Source: Botryotinia globosa
Lineage: Eukaryota; Ascomycota; Leotiomycetes; Helotiales; Sclerotiniaceae
Direction of reading: 5' to 3'
Assembly (NCBI GenBank): GCA_014898425.1
Contig: RCSZ01000006.1
Span: 744,001 to 808,000 of the forward strand
DNA length: 64,000 bases
Part shown: piece after piece, positions 43,832-55,741 of the stretch
How positions within the stretch are numbered: position 1 is the first letter of the stretch
How the letters are laid out: the number at the start of each line of letters is the position of its first letter
The notes under the pieces: model-generated
Database searches by the model: none
What the model was told of the DNA's origin: nothing
What the model saw: the letters and a program-made list of their open reading frames with translations, nothing else
Position numbers and translations under genes: made by a program

Positions 43832-44346
43832 AGAGTTCTGGCCCCTGCTCACCGTATACCGTGATGTTTTGTGATATAATCCCTAAAAAATTCATGTTTT
43901 CCTATATAAATCAAAATATTATATAATTATTACAATTTTAAATATTAAATTATAAAAGCTTTATTATAAATAATGTAAATTATTATTTATATATATTCTC
44001 ATTTATTTTTAAATATTTTTAGATATTTTTATTGAAAAGTTATATAAATTTTTAATTAAGAAAACTTGGAATTTTCAATTGATAATATTTTATATATATA
44101 TATATAAAATAGATAAATTTTTCAATTTTTAATTTTAACTCCTCAAAAATACTATTACAGAAATATTTAAAAAAAAATGATTCATTTTTTTCACGGTAAT
44201 TTTAATATTTTTAAATATTTTTATAATATGAATTTTAGATTCATTTTTTTGTTTATAATATATAAATTAGAATATAGAAAGTTGAATAATCTTATATTTT
44301 AACTAGAAAAGCATTATATGTGCGGTGAGTAGGTTCTAGGAACTCT
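43832..44346. mobile_element. TA-flanked TIR element, family 1 copy C
   Basis: The left end AGAGTTCTGGCCCCTGCTCA is identical to copy A over its first 25 bp. The right end is a diverged inverted match, flanked by TA at 43830-43831 and 44347-44348. The element is about 515 bp. Its right 65 bp, reverse complemented, align along their whole length with the left 65 bp of copy A, differing mostly by C-to-T and G-to-A. The copy therefore lies in the opposite orientation. It sits about 250 bp past the sedolisin stop. There is no coding capacity. Confidence 0.85.
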
Positions 44347-44389
44347 TATAAACTCTTAAGTAATCAGATTGAGATCTTATAGGCATAGA

Positions 44390-44585
44390 GTATAAGTATA
44401 AGTATATGATATATTATATAAATATAAAATAGAAAATAGAAAATAGAAAATATAAAATATAAAATATAAAATATAAAATATAAAATATAAAATATAAAAT
44501 ATAAAATATAAAATAGAAAATATAAAATAGAAAATATAAAATATAAAATATAAATATAAAATATAAAATATAAAATATAAGATTT
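44390..44585. repeat. AT-rich array of AAAATAT / AAAATAG units
   Basis: About 190 bp of 7-bp units of the AAAATAT type, with interspersed AAAATAG variants. Frames across it are not coding. Confidence 0.75.
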
Positions 44586-45210
44586 GGGTTGTAAGATTTG
44601 AAGTTTGAGGTTTGAAATAGGGATATTTGTAACGGTGATGAGAGCTCGCTTGATGAAAGTGTGATTGGTAGTTGAAATTGAAGCTAAGATTGAAGATTGT
44701 ATTTGAGCTTAAATTTGAGAATAAGTAGGTTGAGAAATAGAGGATGGATTGGAGATTGGAGATTGGGATTTGGAAGGGAAGATATGTTTGAGGGTGAGGG
44801 TGAGGATGAGGGTGGTTTGAGGTGTGTGTGATATAGGAGGAGAGAGGAGATGATAGGGAGGATGAAAAAGTAGGAGAGGATAGGAGGGAATCGCAAAGAG
44901 GAGGGAGAAAGGGGGAGAGAGAAATAGGAAGGGAAGTAAAATGAATGAATATGAAAGGGAATGAATAACAACGGGTTGAAATGGTAGATAGATGGTGGAT
45001 ATTAAATTTTGGAGCTTTGTGAGTGAGGAGGGGGGATCGGATTATATGAGATAGATGAGGGTAGTGGATAGGTAGGAGATTGATAAAATGGGATTATATT
45101 ATATATCTCAAAGTGAATTAGGAGACTTGGGGATGGTTAGTTCGAGATGAAATGTATGATGAGATATGGATTTGATTTCTAGAGTCTTGTTGGTACGAGG
45201 GTGGAAATGA
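44586..45210. other. Gene-free purine-rich DNA
   Basis: GA-rich sequence without credible ORFs. The apparent minus-strand frame at 44684-44971 is a Ser/Pro/Leu artefact of the purine bias. Confidence 0.5.
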
Positions 45211-45725
45211 AGAGTTTTTGTTGCATATATATCTTAAAGAAGAACTGTTGGGATGTTTATACGAAGAATGCCATGAAATATATAACAATAGTTCTATAAC
45301 TGATTATAATTCAAGAGAAGGGGGCAGAGAATGGGGTAGAAGGGAGGACAGTCAGGTTTTGTTGCACGTCTTGGAAGAACTGTTGGATTTTCAGGACGAA
45401 CTATCAGATATTCAGAACAAGGACCTTGAGATATGTAGCGAAAGTTCTATAGATGAATTAAGAAAGGGGAGGGGAAGAATAGAAGGAAGGATAATTAGGT
45501 TCTGTTGCATATCTTCAAAGACAAACTGTCAAATCTCCAGGATGGACTCCTTCAACATATGCAACAAGAGTTTGATAATTCTGTTTGAGAGAAGCGGTTA
45601 GAATTGCGTAGTAAATATTCAGAAGAAGTAAATTGAAAGAATGTTTTGTTGCATATCTCCAAAATCGAACTGTCAGATCTTCAGGACGAACACTCCTAAG
45701 ATGTGCAACAAAAACTCACGACTCG
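45211..45725 (+). repeat. Diverged tandem array, about 142-bp period
   Basis: Four diverged units each start with TTTTGTTGCAT-like sequence at 45218, 45359, 45502 and 45646 (spacing 141-144 bp). Each is followed by an AAGA..AACTGTCAGAT..TCAGGACGAAC-type segment. The array ends with the first word inverted (TGCAACAAAAACTC near 45705-45720), so the whole block has inverted ends. A frame stays open through two and a half units (45218-45601), with 47-residue spacing between LLHIYLKEELL and LLHVLEELL. Further diverged GCAACA words lie inside. Confidence 0.6.
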
Positions 45726-47016
45726 ATTTGGAAGAAAAGAAATAGAAACAAAAATCACATTACACATTTCAAACACCAGAGCAATAAAGAGAAAGAAATA
45801 AAGAGAAAGAAATAAAGAAAGAACTTTCATTACCCATCTCAAAAAAAGACAACTCAACACTCCAGAATATCCTATTGAAAAGATAAATAAAGAAAATAAG
45901 CTCTAGTTTCCAACTCCTCAGATTTCGTTTACGAAACGACAAACAGAAGGGGTGTGTACTAGATATGTATAGAAAATGAATTCTAGAATATATCATAATC
46001 TTACACATCTTATCCAGAAAATCCATTCGGGGGATTCAAGTACTATTTATTTATATCCTGGATGTTGATATATGAAATGCAATGAAGAGTTATCCATATG
46101 CTTACTGATACTATACTATACTATACTATTAAAATACAGAAGAAAAACAAGATTATAAATCTCACCCAGAAAATAAACTAGCTGTGTTGGGATCCTCTCG
46201 CTGTTTCTCTTTTTTCTTTCATCTTCCACTCTCTAGCTTTAGCTTTTGAAACTCTCCTCTCCTTCTCCTTCTCCTCCTCTTCCTAGGTTATTCTAATAAT
46301 ACATAACATCCCTATTGAGCAGGGAGATAGATAGGTATATACACCCCCCCCCTTTAATCCTTTTCTTCATTAGTCAAACCCTTATCTATACACAAACAAT
46401 ACCAATATCAATATCCCAAAATACAAAACAAAAAAAACAGCTATCTATCTATATATACAAGTAAATATACAATCTAATCCAATCCAAACAATCCTCCAAA
46501 CCCAAAAACCCCAAAAACAATATCCTCAAATCCATATATATATATATATATATGTGCAACACTCACCTAGTACATCAATATCACTATCACTATCATCATC
46601 ACATTTACTCTTCCTCTTACTTCCCCCTCCCCCTCCCCCTCCCCCTCCCCCTCCCACTCTCAACACAACACAACACAATACAAAACCACCATCTTAAAAC
46701 ATCAAGGACCTCGCTTAATTTCTTTCTTCAACACACCTACCCTATCTACTTTTCATCTGAATGATATCACGAGAGTGGATATCAAACCACATATAAAAGA
46801 GAGAAAACACCTGGGCTGCTGCATGGGTTTATAAGAAGAGAGATAGAAATCACCAAGGATGGAAATGACGCATATCATATCATATTTCCATTCAAACATT
46901 TCTCTTCGCTCGCGATACAGCTATTTTTACCCCTTCTCCCTCTCATTTCCACACATCAAACTGCGTGCTTTTCTTTTTTCCATGATATATCAAGTCAATA
47001 AATTCATCCACTCAAT
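45726..47016. other. Intergenic region with simple repeats
   Basis: No gene is seen. It has GAAAGAAATAAA repeats near 45785-45815, ACTAT repeats near 46105-46128, an (AT)n run near 46535-46555 and a (CCCCCT)n tract at 46623-46655. The right part should be the SLY1 3' UTR. Confidence 0.5.
46623..46655 (-). other. (CCCCCT)n tract, minus-strand G-quadruplex motif
   Basis: A tandem hexamer of about six units; the minus strand has six G-runs of four or more (one shortened to three), meeting the G-quadruplex pattern. Confidence 0.6.
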
Positions 47017-49364
47017 TCACGAACATTCACCACCCAGCATTCCCAATTCCCCGCTCAAAAATTCCTCCGCATTAACCAACTCCGTACTTCCATAAACCAC
47101 TCTTCTCTTGCCCATTCCTCCCCCACCCTCCTTATTAACCCTTCTCGTCCACTCCTGTAAATTCCCATATTCATCCATACTACCCCCACCAACTGTAAAA
47201 ACAATTGCTTCACTGAACCCTTGTCTGCGCATACCAAAACTCGGGGTAATGCCTGGTCCTTGTAGACTTCCTGGCATTTCATTCCTTCTGCTCGCGCTTG
47301 CTGGTGGTACAGTACCTCTGGCGTTTGCAGATCTAGGGTCAAAGTAAAGGTAATCTTCTGTTTTTGCTATTGCGGAACTAGAAGCGGATTGAGGATCCAT
47401 AAGTGATTCTGTGATTTTTGTGACAGTAAGATCACGGTTTGCGGGAAGGAAATTCTTTACTCCGGATATTAAATTATCGAAATTGGTGGTAATACCAGTT
47501 TCTTTAAGGGATGTGGTGAGGCGAGAAGAAATGGAGGAGAGACCACGGAAAAGATCTCCAGATGTACTTGGTGGTTGAGAAGCAGGGGTAGGAGCTGTAG
47601 TGAGCATTGTCATTCGGGTTGTAGTGCGAACTCTGAATTATGTGTTAGTCGCATCAACTAAATAAAACAAATGAATAAATGACTTACTGTTTGACGTATG
47701 CCAGAGATGTAGTGTCGGCACCTGCAGTCTTCAATGACTCTTCAAATTTGTCCATCTCAGCCCTCGTGATCTCTTGTTCTGTACTCAAGTACCAGATGAT
47801 AAATAATCTCAATTTATCTGTTGGTTCTTTGCCTTTATCTGCATCATTTATGACCTCAAGCATTTGCGCTTTTGTTTGCTTCATGATATTCTCTTCCATT
47901 TGATAGAAGTTATCCAATTGCCGATCCTTTATACCGGTCAAAAGTCCAGCTAATATATTCATGTGCATATCCAGCACAGCTTTTCGTTCTCTCAATTCGG
48001 GAAGTAAGGTAATGGCAGCTTTCAGGTGTTGTGCTGAAGCACTCGTATCATTTTGAAGATCTTCTATGGAAGAAGCACCTGTCTTCTTCGTTATGTCAGT
48101 CGCATCGGCCTTGTATCGCATCAATTCTGCATCAATATCCTCCGCTACTTGTGGAAATGGCACAGCGGAATTCTTTGCCCAGAAAAAATCATTCGCATTC
48201 AAGTCGTAGGCCTTTTTAGTTGTGCCCTTTGCAGGATTCTCTTCATCTATTGGTGTCTCGACGGTAATTCGATTTAATTTCATTTTGAGAACATCGTGTA
48301 CAAGTGACTGATATGTCCAGGAATGCGACAACATAGGAATTAAATCAACATTTCGATCGAGTATAATAAGAACAGGTCGAGCAGAGGGCGCAATGGTAGA
48401 TTGACGATTGGCGGGGCCGGAGAAAAGATTGTCTTTTGAATTTAGGACATGGTCTCTTAATTTTCGATCGAGTTTCGCAGAGATCATTTCTGCCGCTGCA
48501 CCAGGAGGACATCTGATTATTGGCATAACGCCTGTGAATTATTAGTTGGGCGCCAATATAAAATCATCAAATGTCTTACCCATTGTGACCATAACACTGA
48601 AAAGTCCGCTGACGATTCTATCAACCACGTTGTCCAATTCCTCATCCTTTGTCTTTGCGCTGTTCAATGCCCAATATGTATTCTGCTTTCTCATCCCAAG
48701 ACTAAAGAGGTCCGGTTCTCCCACAATAAAATTCAGGTATTGATCAAAAAATTGTGCAATATTTTCGGATGTTCCAGCTTCCACAGTTTGCTTTGCGAAA
48801 TCTTCTAATAATGCGCGGGGTATCGAGGAGAGAAAGTTGATGTAGGCAGGAGAATAGAGACCTTTCGAGAGATCACTGGTAATTCCCTTCAAGTTGGCTT
48901 CCGTAGGTTCAACCAAGTATAATACTGGAACATCTGGAATAGGGTGTCGATTTGCTGTAATATGCCTAATTCCATCAGCACTTTTCAAGTCACATTGAAG
49001 CTCTTGCTTCCCCGCACATCAACATACATATGCATTGTAACTCCCCAAGCTCTCAAGTCACTAACTCGCAGTACACTACTGATAACATCTCGTCCTAAAT
49101 CGTCAAAGACCAAGACCTTCCATATTGGTTCTCCATCTTCATTGAGAAGGGGTACTGATGGAACCGCGATTCCCGTGTGTGATGTTTGATCGTGGGCATT
49201 CGCAGATTCGGGGGAATCATGATTCAAATTTAGCATGCGCTCAATTGATCCTATAGAGAGATGGTTAGTATCTCAGTATGCAAAAGAGCTAGAATATTGG
49301 AGGGCGGGGGATTCATTTACATACTGATCTGACGATCCCGGAGTGAGTTATGTGAAGTTGCCAT
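47017..49364 (-). CDS. SLY1: SM protein Sly1 (ER-Golgi SNARE regulator)
   Basis: Five exons: 49364-49325, 49250-49028, 48965-48580, 48531-47688 and 47632-47017, encoding 702 residues. Introns are 74, 62, 48 and 55 bp, and all phases agree. The N-terminus MATSHNSLRDRQIRSIERMLN is typical of Sly1, which binds the syntaxin Sed5 N-peptide. Then come WKVLVFDDLGRDVIS, a HPIPDVPVLYLVEPTEAN strand region, VLIILDRNVDLIPMLSHSWTYQSLVHDVL and a C-terminal GGGSMDEYGNLQEW segment, all conserved in the family. Sly1 supports SNARE pairing in ER-Golgi traffic (family knowledge). Two apparent stop codons in the unspliced frames (ends of exons 2 and 3) fall inside introns, so the gene is intact. Confidence 0.93.
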
Positions 49365-49990
49365 ATTTGTTATTGATTCCCAAGGCTGTGATTCAGCCAA
49401 AGTGGCCAGAATATCTCATATAATATCGGTATCAAGATGCGCAATAATCAGAGTATCATTAGGTAGATGGAAATTCGAGAAAGGTATGGAATGATTTGCC
49501 TTTAAGTCAAGGACACATCTGCGAGTTTTGCGATGATAGCTTATGGTTCGGTTCAAGTGTATGAATATGAATTGCTGAACTGCTTTCCTTTCCTTTGCTT
49601 TCCTTTCCTTTCCTTTGCTTTCCTTACCTAGGTAGTTTAGGTATGAGAGTATCAATATCAACTTTCATGGTGAATTGTATCCAATAATGTATATAATGTA
49701 TCCAATAATGTGAATCTAACCTAAGAATGTTTTAGCGTCATCCAATCCAATTCAATCCAGGTACAAGGAGGGTCTTCTCTTTTTGTACGGCGAAACGTTC
49801 TGCAGGCGAAACTAGAAAGCGCAAAAAGGACTTTTCCACGCTTTCGCTTTCGCTTTCCCTTCAATTTCACATTCGGTCGTTCCTTTCTTTAATACAACAC
49901 AACCCACGACAAAATACCATCAATCCATCACCTCTACCCAATTCTTCATCAAACACAACACTTCAACTCTTCAACACTTCAACACTTCAA

Positions 49991-50116
49991 CTCTTCACCT
50001 CTTCAGCTCTTCACCTCTTCAGCTCTTCACCTCTTCAGCTCTTCACCTCTTCAGCTCTTCACCTCTTCACCTCTTCACCTCTTCACCTCTTCACCTCTTC
50101 ACCTCTTCACCTCTTC
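49991..50116. repeat. 8-bp array with 16-bp higher order
   Basis: CTCTTCAC alternates with CTCTTCAG for four 16-bp pairs, then CTCTTCAC alone repeats about eight times. The change from dimer to monomer pattern is abrupt. Confidence 0.8.
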
Positions 50117-51079
50117 CCCCAATTTCATCAACTGTCCCCATTACATTTTCTCTTTGATGGTTATTACATGGACGCGCCAACTTTACTTCTAATCAGAATT
50201 CATGATCGTACAAATTAATTATTGAACAAAAAAAAGTGACCGGATTTGAACAAGAAAAAGGCTGCTGGGTCACTCATAAGAGTGTATAACTTTAGAGAAG
50301 ATATTCCAAAGGGCAGATCTAAGTGCGCAAAAGCAGACAGAGACCTCTGAAGAAAACAAAACAAAAGCAAACACAAAAGGGTATGGTAACACTTTGAATA
50401 CACACAACACCACCAAATCTTGATACGCCATGCAATTGAAGCTGGCACAATTATCTACAACTACACGTTTACCCCCTCCCTCTCTCCCTCTCTCCCTCCC
50501 TCCCCCTACCCAAAATATTGTATTGCCAACCCCCAAGAATCCTCATTCTGCATAGACGCAAAGCTTTCATGCTTTGGCCTTCGCACAGAGAGGTCGGAAA
50601 GGGACCGCATCGCATATCAACGTGCAAGGTTGAGATATTATAAGTTGCCCATATCGTATAGCAAGCACAGTGAAAAGAGACGACGAGATTCTTTCGAGAG
50701 GAAGATCTTTCATCTATATCATTGCTGCAGAGAGGGTATACTTGGATATCTCGAACCTGGCTTCACTGGACTATATTGTACTGTGCAGGCGGCTGTTGTA
50801 CTTCTTCTTACCGATAGTATAGTATTTCTTGGCTATCTGGCTTCTGGTGTTTAGAACAAAAAAAGAGAGAGTGTGATTGTACGGCTGAGTGTACTTGATA
50901 ACAAAAGATACATTCATGGAACATCACACATCTGTTTTGATAATAACCCAGAAGTTAGGTGTGATAATGGTCAATTCACACTTCATACTTCATCTATCGT
51001 CACTCTTCTTCCATTACGGTAGAAACGGTGATGATGATGATGATGATGATGATGAAGTGAGCGAGGATGAATGAATGAT

Positions 51080-51124
51080 TCATCCATCCATCCATCCATC
51101 CATCCATCCATCCATCCATCCATC
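51080..51124. repeat. (CATC)n microsatellite
   Basis: About 11 CATC units, following a (GAT)n run at 51031-51055 by 25 bp. Confidence 0.85.
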
Positions 51125-51716
51125 AATATCTTCAATTACCATCATCTTTCCAGAGAATTTCTTCAACGGATGGATTATTACATCGCAGCATCGTCATCTG
51201 TGGCTTTTGCATACCTACACTACCTACACTACACTACCTACACCACACACACATACTTCCCTTGTCCACCAAAAACTTATCTTTTGTTTCCTTTTCCCTT
51301 TTTTGGCTCACATTGTTTCTCTTTACACCACCTGCACCACACACTTTTACTTTAACGCCCCAGCCATCAACATGCGATTTCATTCTTTCATTGGGGGGGA
51401 GGGGGCGTTGCTTAATCAAAAATTGACTCGTCAGCTAATTCATCTTCTTTGTTGTTTAGCTTATCCAATAAGACCAACCCAATTCATCCAATTCATCCAC
51501 TTTACCATAAATCGAATAGACGAATACTCTTACTCCTGGTCTTTTGCCTTTCGGGAGACACCTCCCTATTTTTCTAGCCACGCCCCGAGCCTAGTTCGAA
51601 AAGCTACCTAGTTAGTTACCCGCATTTAAGCGTCTCTTACCGAGCCACTCTAATTTCTACCAAGGCACCCTTTGTTTAGTCTTTCACGTGACCACATCTC
51701 ACTTTCACCATTCAAG

Positions 51717-54700
51717 ATGGACGGTGACAATCATGGTTACATACCGGACGATGTCGATTTCGATGGATTATTGAGTACTGGCTCAGTCTGGCCAAGTGCC
51801 GCAGACCAATATGCATACCAACAACCACAATCTCAATCCCAGCCACAACCTCAACAACAGCCCCAACAGCAGCACATTCAATCAGATCCATATGGAAGAT
51901 ATTCGAATATTCAACCTTCTTATGGTCAATATGACCTTTCTCATCAGTCTCATCAGCAATCCACGTATAATGCTCTATCATATACAAATACTCCTGCATA
52001 TGCTGCTGCACAGTACCAACATGCCAGGCCATCAGACATGTTCACTCCTACCTCTTACGGCCTCGATCCTTCAATGCAAGAGGCAAACTCATACCATGGC
52101 GCTCAAAGTTCTTTCCCGTATCAGCAAAACACCACCCAGCATCCCACAATTTCTCCTCAAACACTTCAATACAATTTGTTGGCTCAGCAGCAAATGAACA
52201 GTGGGGTTCCATCGGCCGCTTTTCAAAGATCGAATAGCGGAATTGGTAGTAAACCTAATTACAACTATGGCCAAAGAACACAAAGTAATGATAATCATTT
52301 CTTTAACCAACCTCAGAATGGTATTGTACCACAAAAGATGGACCGAAACTCATCCAACAATACCGTGCGGTATCCTTCGATTCCAACAGATCTTGTTCCA
52401 AAGGAGGAGGTAGAGCAACATGTTCCGATCACAGAGCAATACTCTACCCCGGCACCTGCTATTGCTGTTCCTCGTCAACGAGAGATTCCCGAACTTCAAC
52501 CCATTGCTCCAGCTCCAAACCCACTCCGAGTCACTCACCCAGATCTTGTTGCGAACAACACTTCCTCAAGACCTAGATTTTCATATGCTCCATTTCTTGC
52601 ATGGGAAGATACGCCTATACAAGTTCCTCCTGCGCTAAAGAGTCAGTACACCCAAAACCTTCATTTCTTCGAGACATTACCTTTGCTAACATCTTTTGTG
52701 TAGATACCATTCCAAAGTATCATCCGAGAAAATCCAGAAGTGGAAAAGAACTAGTACCGGGACTGAATAAATCAAGCAAGTATCACTGGATCCCTTTGTT
52801 TACCTCAATATTAATATCTCGGTTAGAAATTTCAACAACACCAGCAAAAATTTCACGGCAACTTCGCGCGCCAAAACAGAAGAAAACGCACGTCAGCACG
52901 TATAAAGGCACTGGTAGATCTGCTTTTGATAAAGATTCCAGTGTACGTTCTGATGGTACAAATACGCCAACTAAGTCTTCAACGCCCACGGAATCAAGCA
53001 CTTCAGAAGAAGAAACAAGTTCGGAAGAAGAGTCTGATTATGAAGATGAAGAGGAAGAAGATATACCACCTCCAATAGATATTAGTACTGTAAGTACACA
53101 TTCCCCTTCCCCGATAATTCCTGAATGTGATCGATCTTTATCATGTGTATGACATGCATTTGCTGTTACTATTCCACAATAAAATATTTGACGCGTTCTG
53201 TGTGAACTATCCCAGTACATAAGCGGACAATCACATTAGTATGGTCGCATACATGTCTTGACCTTGTTGATATGCCAACCCATGGCCGATTGCCAATTTT
53301 CACTAAAAATGCATACTAATGATTGATTGATACAGGTACGTGAACTCACGCGTCCCAGTGATATCCCTAGTGCTGCCCGATGGGATGCTATAGGAATCGT
53401 CTGGAAGGATCCCAATTCTAGTCCAAGTGCCGCTGCTATTACAAGTGCTATGAACGATTACGCCAATACTTTTATCGCTCTTCGAACCCAGATCAAGGAT
53501 GACACGGCAAAATTACAAGAAGCAACAACATCTAAAGCTCCCGAGGTACAATTACAAAACTTAAAGTCACACCGTTCCGAACTATCAGAAGCTCTGTATC
53601 AAACAATTGAGGCAGCGAACAAGCTCGGCTATAGTTCAATTGTCGAAAATCTTGGTGGTCACCAGAAATTAGTTAGTGGTTTGACAGCCACACTTATCGA
53701 ATGTACAAAAACAGAAGATTACATTGGTAAACTTCCACGAGCTATTTTTGCTTTGCTTGCCAAATTTCGAACACTCACAGAAGATTTGCTTACCAAGAGT
53801 AAATTTGATGCTCTCGCAAAGCGCTGGAATAAGAAAGGAGATCAAGAGATTAAAAATTACATTAAAGTTATAATGGATAACACGGTTGATGCAAAGGGAA
53901 GAGCTTCTAAAATAGATCAGACCTTGCCTAGCGCTGAAGATACCAAGAAGAAGCTTGAAAAGATAGAACAAATTAAATCTCGAGCTACAGAATCCTTGAA
54001 GCCCACAGCAACTAATCCAAATTCATCAAAAAGACCTCGTGAAGGGGATAGCAGTAACGGCAAACCAAATAAGAAGTTTGCTACTGACGTTTCTGGCACT
54101 CCTACCTCGACAACGAAATTACCTCCAATACCTAAGAGGTCCAATGTCAACCTTCTTGGTATTTCTTCCTCCAAGTCAACTCCCAAGCCTGCTCCAAAGG
54201 TTGCGCCACTCAAGAAGAAAGAACCATCACCACCTCCACCGGCACCAATGTCATCCAGGTTAGGTGATATCTTGGCCAGCATCGAGAAACCACCTGAGGC
54301 ACCGAAGAAGGCTTCGCCAGCGGCTGGGCCTCCAGAAACCCCTGAAGAAAAGAAGCGTCGTGAGCGAAAAGAAAGTAGACGACATCTTCGAGTCAAATTC
54401 AAGCCAGATGATGAACTTGAGCAAATTCGTTTATTCAAACATGAGGTTGCTGAAGATGAGGGACGTCAAGATGGTATGTTGAGAGATGCACGTAATAATC
54501 ATTCTGAGGGTATGATGCATAAACAACGTGTTCAGGCTACAGATGAGGACGATGATGAAGTCATGTCTGGTATGATTGAGGATCGACCTTATCCTACTCT
54601 GGTTGAAGTTGATCTTTCCAATCTGGATAAGCATACTACATATGGTCCAAGTTATATTACCAGAGGTGGGAATGTTAAGTTTGTTACTCCGGAACAGCAA

Positions 54701-55741
54701 GAACAAGAGCGACGAGAGGCCAATGAGTTACTTGTAATCTATAATGATCCTTCAGAAATTCCACCATCTGCAAAAGAACCATCTTCTGCAAATGATGCCG
54801 CTACTGGTATGGTAAAACAACTGAAGTATCCAAATGCTCCTTGGTTGATCCAAAGACTTCAAGATATTCATCAGTATGGTCCAGAATATGCACGAACCCT
54901 TGCAATCAGTCGTTTGGAAGAAAGAAAGTACAAAGAAATGCTAGATAACCAAGCTCGCGGTTTCACACAAAATACTTCATCTTCAAACAATGGTATGCCT
55001 GCATTACAACAACTTGCTGGAGCACCAAAATCTAACCCCATAATGGACGTAGCATGGGAGAATCTTCAACGTGCTGTCGCAAGTTTGAAGGGCAAACCAT
55101 ATCCAGCTATCGAACCACCTGAGTGGATGAACGAAGCACAAAAGAAGGATTGGTGGGATGGCTACAATAAGGATCATCCTAATGCTGCAGAAGAGAGACT
55201 TCTTGCACAAATGCAAGCTCCTCCCGCTCCTTCAATGGTACCTCCAATGCCAGTCCCTCAAATGCAGGGTTATCAACCACAAATGACTCAGCCGCTTATG
55301 AATTATCAAGTCGCGGTCCCAGACGTCAATCAACAAGTCCAACAATACCTAGCGAGTTTGACTGGAAATAACAACCCAAGTGCCGATACCGCAACACCAT
55401 CAACAACACCTCAACAATTTGATTTCAGTGCCTGGTCCAATAATCCCGCTCTTCAAGGCTATGCACCTTCCCTTCCTACCGACTCCTCGTCAAGATGGCC
55501 TGGCCATCAAAGTGAAGAAAATCGAGATTCGAGAGGAGGTAAAAATAATTACAATAATGATAAATGGCGTAAACAGGGGAAAGATTGGAAGAAAGATACA
55601 AAATGGGAACCGCTAGATGAAAATGGACAATACAAGGGAAAGAAACAGCCCTGTAAATTTTGGGGAGAGGGAAAGTGTGCAAAAGGCGCCGCGTGTACAT
55701 ACAGTCATGAACCGGAGGATCAGGGGAGAGATCGTTATTAA
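51717..55741 (+). CDS. CCCH zinc-finger protein, PNUTS/Ppn1-like PP1 regulator
   Basis: Predicted exons are 51717-52641, 52704-53089 and 53336-55741, giving 1238 residues. Introns are 62 bp (GTCAGT donor) and 246 bp (GTAAGT). The N-terminus is Gln/Tyr/Pro-rich and disordered. A Ser/Glu-rich stretch precedes residue 437. A helical region (about 445-625) includes a TFIIS-N-like LLTKSKFDALAKRWNKKGDQEI. RVKF at 789-792 is a perfect PP1-docking motif, inside RRHLRVKFKPDDELEQIRLF, like the PP1 site of PNUTS. The last 30 residues hold a CX7CX5CX3H zinc finger (Cys1210, 1218, 1224, His1228). This domain order matches PNUTS, and fission-yeast Ppn1 is its counterpart in the 3'-end processing phosphatase module (family knowledge). 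The middle exon is uncertain: a second splice combination near 52646-52826 also keeps the frame. Confidence 0.65.

Larger units (their letters stand above)
49365..51716. promoter_or_regulatory. Divergent promoter region, SLY1 and CCCH gene
   Basis: About 2.3 kb between two divergent start codons. It contains CTTTCC-type runs (49588-49625), a CTCTTCAC/CTCTTCAG array (49991-50116), CCCT-rich tracts near 50470-50510, (GAT)n at 51031-51055 and (CATC)n at 51080-51124. No credible gene is seen; the CT-rich frames are artefacts. It probably includes long leaders. Confidence 0.5.

Noticed and set aside
44684..44971. 95-codon Ser/Pro/Leu ORF
   Set aside because: Mirror of a purine-rich tract.
48542..48988. 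SLY1 as a broken gene with in-frame stops
   Set aside because: The stops fall within introns with good splice sites; splicing restores 702 codons.
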